From the NCBI GenBank assembly GCA_913040875.1, contig CAJWHX010000142.1:1-7919 (forward strand): a stretch of 7,919 bases of DNA. Reading direction: 5' to 3'. Shown here one piece after another: positions 5,882 through 7,919 of the stretch (its first letter is position 1; every line of letters starts with the position of its first letter). The notes below the pieces were generated by a model. The model worked only from the letters and a program-made list of their open reading frames with translations, did no database searches and had not been told where the DNA came from. The translations under genes were made by a program, and so were the position numbers. The DNA is from an uncultured Pseudomonadota bacterium (GTDB lineage: Bacteria; Myxococcota; UBA796).

Positions 5882-7117
5882 GTGGAATCAAAAACGCTTA
5901 ACAATGCTGAAGTGGCTCATTACTCCAGACATTTAATTCTAGAGAATGTTGGAATGGAAGGTCAGTTGAAGCTTAAAAATGCAAAAGTTTTGTGTGTGGG
6001 GACTGGGGGGTTAGGCTCTCCACTTTTGATGTACTTGGCAGCTGCAGGAGTCGGACGGATTGGGATGGTGGATTTTGATGTGGTCGACGAATCCAATTTG
6101 CAAAGACAGATTGTACATGGAGTGTCCAGTGTCGGAAAGCCAAAGGTCCATTCCGCAAAGGCTCGGCTTCTCGATATCAATCCCCACATTCAAGTGGATG
6201 TGTATGAGGAGGCTCTCAGTTCTGTGAATGCTGTGAGTATCGTAGGTCCGTATGATATCGTGGTCGATGGAACCGATAATTTTCCAACGAGGTATCTTAT
6301 CAATGATGTCTGTGTTCTTCTAGGAAAGCCAAATGTATACGGTTCTATTTTCAAGTTTGACGGTCAGGCATCGGTCTTCAATCATGTTGGATGTTGGGTT
6401 CGACCTGTAGGGTGGGATACGTTGAGTCCAGACGAGAGAAGGCAACTTCGCAAGCAAAAATCTGATTGGCTGTATGACGAGTATTCGAAGGGGCCAAACT
6501 ATCGCGATTTATATCCTGAACCGCCACCACCAGACCTTATACCTTCCTGTGCAGAAGGAGGCGTTTTGGGCGTTCTGCCTGGTATTATCGGGTGTATTCA
6601 AGCCAATGAAGTGGTCAAGATTATTCTAGGTATTGGCCGTACCTTATCTGGTCGAATATTGTCCTACGATGCATTGTCCATGACGTTTCGAGAGTTTAAA
6701 CTCCAGCGTAACCCAACCACACCTACGATTACTGAGTTGATTGACTATAAGCAGTTTTGTGGATTTAGCGATATAAATGAAGAGGTGATAGAACCATTTA
6801 TTCGCCTGACTCCGACAGAAGTAAAATCTAAGTTTGATTCGGGATGGAGCCCCATATGGATTGATGTTCGAAAACCACATGAAATTGAGATTGTGGCGTT
6901 AAAAGAAGTTGATTTTGTCAAGGTCCACGAAGAGATTCTAGAGCTGCTCCCAGAACTTTCAAAAGAACACGATATTTTGGTCATGTGTAAAATGGGTGGA
7001 CGCTCTGCGAAAGCCTGTCGGACTCTCGCAGAGGCTGGGATAACCCGTCTGTACAATATGGAGGGTGGAATCACCGGTTGGGCTAAAGAGGTCGATAAGA
7101 CACTTCCAACATATTAG
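5882..7117 (+). CDS. moeZ: MoeZ-like adenylyltransferase/sulfurtransferase (E1-like ThiF/MoeB domain plus rhodanese)
   Basis: This 411-residue two-domain enzyme activates the C-terminus of a ubiquitin-like sulfur carrier by adenylation and then passes it sulfur. The E1-like domain (about 10-275) has R16, the nucleotide loop VGTGGLG (39-45), DFD (64-66), N72, R75, K86/K88 and D132, plus the conserved Cys in PSCAEGGVLG (C223). The rhodanese domain (about 308-408) has the six-residue active loop CKMGGRS with C369. The two MoeB zinc CxxC pairs are absent: NYRDLYPEPPPP replaces CYRC and NPTTPTITELIDY replaces the second pair. This is how actinobacterial MoeZ reads, so the lack is a subfamily trait. 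A charged segment of about 30 residues (about 171-203) before NYRD looks like an insertion. The start is GTG with a good Shine-Dalgarno. The likely partner is the damaged carrier just upstream; molybdopterin, cysteine or thiamin/tRNA thiolation roles are all possible. Confidence 0.93.
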   Translation: MESKTLNNAEVAHYSRHLILENVGMEGQLKLKNAKVLCVGTGGLGSPLLMYLAAAGVGRIGMVDFDVVDESNLQRQIVHGVSSVGKPKVHSAKARLLDINPHIQVDVYEEALSSVNAVSIVGPYDIVVDGTDNFPTRYLINDVCVLLGKPNVYGSIFKFDGQASVFNHVGCWVRPVGWDTLSPDERRQLRKQKSDWLYDEYSKGPNYRDLYPEPPPPDLIPSCAEGGVLGVLPGIIGCIQANEVVKIILGIGRTLSGRILSYDALSMTFREFKLQRNPTTPTITELIDYKQFCGFSDINEEVIEPFIRLTPTEVKSKFDSGWSPIWIDVRKPHEIEIVALKEVDFVKVHEEILELLPELSKEHDILVMCKMGGRSAKACRTLAEAGITRLYNMEGGITGWAKEVDKTLPTY

Positions 7118-7152
7118 GACTCCAAGCACTGCGCTACGGATGTCAGTCCTTC

Positions 7153-7722
7153 TCATTTAAGTTTGATCCGTTTTTTACAGTTTCGGGTTTGAATGTGTCC
7201 AGGATCCCATCCCAAATCATATTTTGCCCAAACAGGATTCTTTTTCTTGAAGTCGCCACCTGAAGTAAGACCTTCACTCCGAACCAACTCTCTAAGGCGA
7301 ATGTAAAATTTGGCTTTGTCATCAATACTTCCAGAAAAATAGTGTATGTCTACAGCTAGTGATGCGGGTTTTCCATTCTTCATGTTGTTGTGACAGCTAC
7401 GGGTGGTAGTCGTGAGTCCATTTTGGCCGGTATACTTTTGGATGACTTGGCTGATGTCGTAATAGCATTGCTGCTTTTCGGGAGAGCGGTGAGTGGAGCT
7501 GATTGTGGCGTGAAATCCTTCCTTTTGTAAGGTAGACAGTATACGGTCAATCTTCTTTGCCAACTGTGGGTCTACAGTATCCATGTCGCTACTTTGTGTA
7601 CCTGGACAGAAGGTGACCCATGGATTGGTGATGACTGTGAAGTATAAACCGATACAGAGGGTGAGAAGTCCAATACAGAAGGAGTATTTGTTAAGTAGTT
7701 TTTGTTTGAGCCAATGTACCAT
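7153..7722 (-). CDS. Membrane-anchored M15-type peptidase-like protein
   Basis: This is a likely cell-wall peptidase of the M15 (D-Ala-D-Ala carboxypeptidase/L-Ala-D-Glu endopeptidase, VanY/M15C) fold. From the ATG at 7722 the 189-residue product begins MVHWLKQKLLNKYSF, followed by one transmembrane segment (about 14-32), so the domain should face the periplasm. Zinc-site candidates are H111 in SCHNN, D125 in LAVDIHYF, and H176 in WDPGHIQ with D173 as possible base. GLTSGGDFKKKNPVWAKYDL before it matches the GLxxGGDWK element of M15C. The H111-D125 spacing is about twice the usual (SxHxxGxAxD), implying an inserted loop NMKNGKPA. An ATG at 7776 would add 18 residues; I prefer 7722 for its classic basic-then-hydrophobic start, although GAG eight bases upstream is weak. 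It is convergent with the moeZ-like gene, 35 bases apart. Confidence 0.72.
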   Translation of the reverse strand: MVHWLKQKLLNKYSFCIGLLTLCIGLYFTVITNPWVTFCPGTQSSDMDTVDPQLAKKIDRILSTLQKEGFHATISSTHRSPEKQQCYYDISQVIQKYTGQNGLTTTTRSCHNNMKNGKPASLAVDIHYFSGSIDDKAKFYIRLRELVRSEGLTSGGDFKKKNPVWAKYDLGWDPGHIQTRNCKKRIKLK

Positions 7723-7875
7723 AGTCAGGTCTCGATTTTGTAATGTGAATACAAGGAAAAACGACGTACTCTTCATTTTTGGGACATAAAATTAGACAAA
7801 AAATGCCAATTTGATTTTGGGAATATCTTGTCGAATAATTTTGTAATTGGTTAGAGAGTCAAACATTCAGTTTAT

Positions 7876-7879
7876 GGAG
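7876..7879 (+). promoter_or_regulatory. Ribosome binding site of the right-edge gene
   Basis: GGAG lies five bases before the ATG at 7885, a strong and well-placed site. Confidence 0.65.
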
Positions 7880-7884
7880 ACCCT

Positions 7885-7919
7885 ATGGCAACCTTTACAC
7901 AAGAAGATTTTGATATGCT
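7885..7919 (+). CDS. Start of a coding region running off the right edge
   Basis: ATG at 7885 with GGAG five bases upstream opens a frame reading MATFTQEDFDM to the end of the window. Eleven codons are too few to identify a family; the FTQEDFD start resembles some DUF1054 proteins, but this is only a hint. The gene is divergent from the M15-like peptidase. The shared upstream region of about 160 bases is AT-rich with no clear promoter boxes. Confidence 0.6.
   Translation, partial: MATFTQEDFDM

Noticed and set aside
5882..7117. Loss of zinc-binding cysteines as evidence that the MoeZ-like enzyme is inactive
   Set aside because: The same NYRDLYPEPPPP replacement, as I recall it, is present in functional actinobacterial MoeZ, and the ATP-site residues, C223 and rhodanese C369 are intact.
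7116..7150. AGGACT / AGTCCT inverted repeat between the convergent moeZ-like and peptidase genes
   Set aside because: Only six pairs with a loop of more than 20 bases and no T-run on either side, so not a convincing terminator.

Overview
The window looks like a chimera of at least two, possibly three, genomes. Positions 1 to about 870 are very GC-rich. They carry an atypical short-chain dehydrogenase-like (NAD(P)-binding) coding region of eukaryotic, probably algal, flavour. At about 865-880 composition drops sharply, and everything to the right is ordinary, dense, moderately AT-leaning bacterial DNA with Shine-Dalgarno sites. The break cuts a bacterial photolyase gene after about 76 codons, in a short stretch (around GGCGCC) that fits both sides. 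Bases 1 to about 120 may be a third piece, because their minus strand reads like the end of a cold-shock domain. The pattern suggests a metagenomic or mixed-culture assembly; an algal integration event is less likely.

The bacterial part has a leftward block (about 5399 to 865): a metallo-beta-lactamase-fold hydrolase, two different FtsX/MacB-type ABC transporter permeases packed head to tail (LolC/LolE-like arrangement, with no ATPase gene in view), then after a gap of about 250 bases a histone-deacetylase-family amidohydrolase whose end overlaps the start of the truncated photolyase.

A divergent rightward block starts near 5617. The 87-codon interval 5617-5880 is an excellent match to a MoaD/CysO/ThiS-type ubiquitin-like sulfur carrier, but it is readable only through two compensating frameshifts, and its C-terminus has lost the diglycine. 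It lies one base upstream of a full-length MoeZ-like E1 adenylyltransferase with a C-terminal rhodanese domain, the enzyme that normally activates such a carrier. This broken, unannotated carrier is the most interesting observation in the window.

The right end holds a leftward, membrane-anchored M15-type peptidase, convergent with moeZ, and the first 11 codons of a rightward gene with a strong ribosome binding site. I saw no tRNA, rRNA, CRISPR array or insertion sequence. The bacterial source cannot be placed to phylum from this sequence alone.
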